NCBI GenBank assembly: GCA_034698045.1
Contig: JAQGAU010000428.1
Location: forward strand, 1 to 28,272
Length of the DNA stretch: 28,272 nt
DNA from: Paramacrobiotus richtersi
Taxonomy: Eukaryota > Tardigrada > Eutardigrada > Parachela > Macrobiotidae
Direction: 5' to 3'
Shown here: one piece after another, positions 27,635 to 28,272 of the stretch
Numbering within the stretch: position 1 is the first letter of the stretch
Layout of the letters: each line of letters begins with the position of its first letter
Notes under the pieces: generated by a model
Told to the model about the DNA's origin: nothing
The model's database searches: none
The model's input: the letters and a program-made list of their open reading frames with translations, nothing else
Position numbers and translations under genes: made by a program

Positions 27635-28272
27635 TGAAACATGACTACAGAAAGAGGAAACTCAAACAAGTCAGAAAAATAACTGCTTGTATTGTGTAAA
27701 AGAATGACGTCAACGTATCCTGTATACTTCATTATTAATACAGCGGTATTGGAAGCGATTCTACAAAGCCGATGTCGGTAAATCGCAATAATTTAGGACT
27801 GGTTTAATTTCCAGAATTTAGATTATTTATATGTTCGCGCTGCCTTTAACATGCAGAAACCGAGAAAAGCCATCCTGACTATTAGCTTGTTTTGCAACTC
27901 GCTTCCTTAGAGTTCACTGTAGATTTACAGGATCGAGGCTAAAAAAATCGAAAAAGGCATAGACAGAAATCATCGGTGCACCAATGTTTCCTGGTTTTTG
28001 GTTTCTGGAGCTTATTCAGTTTATTGCTTTCCCTTTCGATATGCCTTGAAAGTGCTCAGACGATACAGTATAGCACACAGAATTCCCGCCATTTTTGCTT
28101 GTCGGTTATTATAGCCGGACTGACCTCAGTTTGTCAATATCATGTCGTCATTGTTTTGGTGATTAATAGTTACAGTGTCGTTAAAGGAATTGTTAAACCA
28201 TTCGACGATGTGCCATACGACTTGCTGACTGATGACAGTTATTAAAGGTCTATAAGGGAAGAACTTCAAGAA
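27635..28272. other. R-type flank and spacer leading to the next type I gene outside the window
   Basis: 27638-27715 matches 23905-23998. 27780-27880 matches the R flank near 6085-6150. ATCATCGGTGCACCAATGTTTCC (27970) matches 8414 and 17113. 28080-28190 matches 9700-9820. No R exon and no gene. Another type I gene would be expected further right. Confidence 0.55.

Overview
Eukaryotic, almost certainly metazoan, nuclear DNA. The genes are split by short spliceosomal introns of about 200 bp, carry AATAAA poly(A) signals, sit in AT-rich intergenic DNA, and are surrounded by small non-autonomous transposons and a processed retrocopy. The phylum cannot be fixed from the sequence. I see no tRNA, rRNA, CRISPR array, retroviral element or bacterial-type operon.

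The window is a degenerating tandem array of one gene family, all on the minus strand. Each member has a small first exon (61-94 bp, phase-1 end), one intron and a second exon of about 600-700 bp. Together they encode a small membrane protein with about four hydrophobic segments: TM1 split across the intron, TM2, a basic loop, TM3, a loop of 55-65 residues that is helical or coiled-coil, TM4 with the signature IHGLHG, and a charged tail. I do not recognise the family. Members by position: A (2818-3710), orphan exon R (5440-5527), B (10818-11772), C pseudogene (14017-14901), D (18199-19180), E (21310-22285), F (26071-26964, frame-disrupted). B and D form one subfamily (I); A, C, E and F form the other (II).

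Flank homology shows that the ancestral repeat was a trio, in plus-strand order: type II gene, R gene, type I gene. Unit 1 (about 1.8-13.2 kb) is A-R-B. Unit 2 (about 13.2-20.2 kb) is C-(R flank only)-D. Unit 3 (about 20.2-25.0 kb) is E followed by a type I upstream flank whose gene is gone. Unit 4 (about 25.0-28.3 kb) is F, an R flank and the start of the next type I downstream flank. Every member has an upstream block containing a variant of ATCGATTGYTGATCG about 170-200 bp (up to about 240 bp) before the ATG. Downstream, each has a poly(A) signal about 300-440 bp after the stop.

Five of the six two-exon members use a GC splice donor (GCAAGT) instead of GT. The frame after splicing is right in A, B, D and E, which supports the intron model. 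Mobile DNA is concentrated in unit 1 (a TTAA-flanked element, identical 108-bp direct repeats, a foldback element and a minisatellite-like insertion) and in unit 2 (a TTAA hairpin MITE and a poly(A)-tailed retrocopy). Sister units supply empty sites for several of these insertions.

The first 1.8 kb holds no gene I can support beyond one doubtful open frame.
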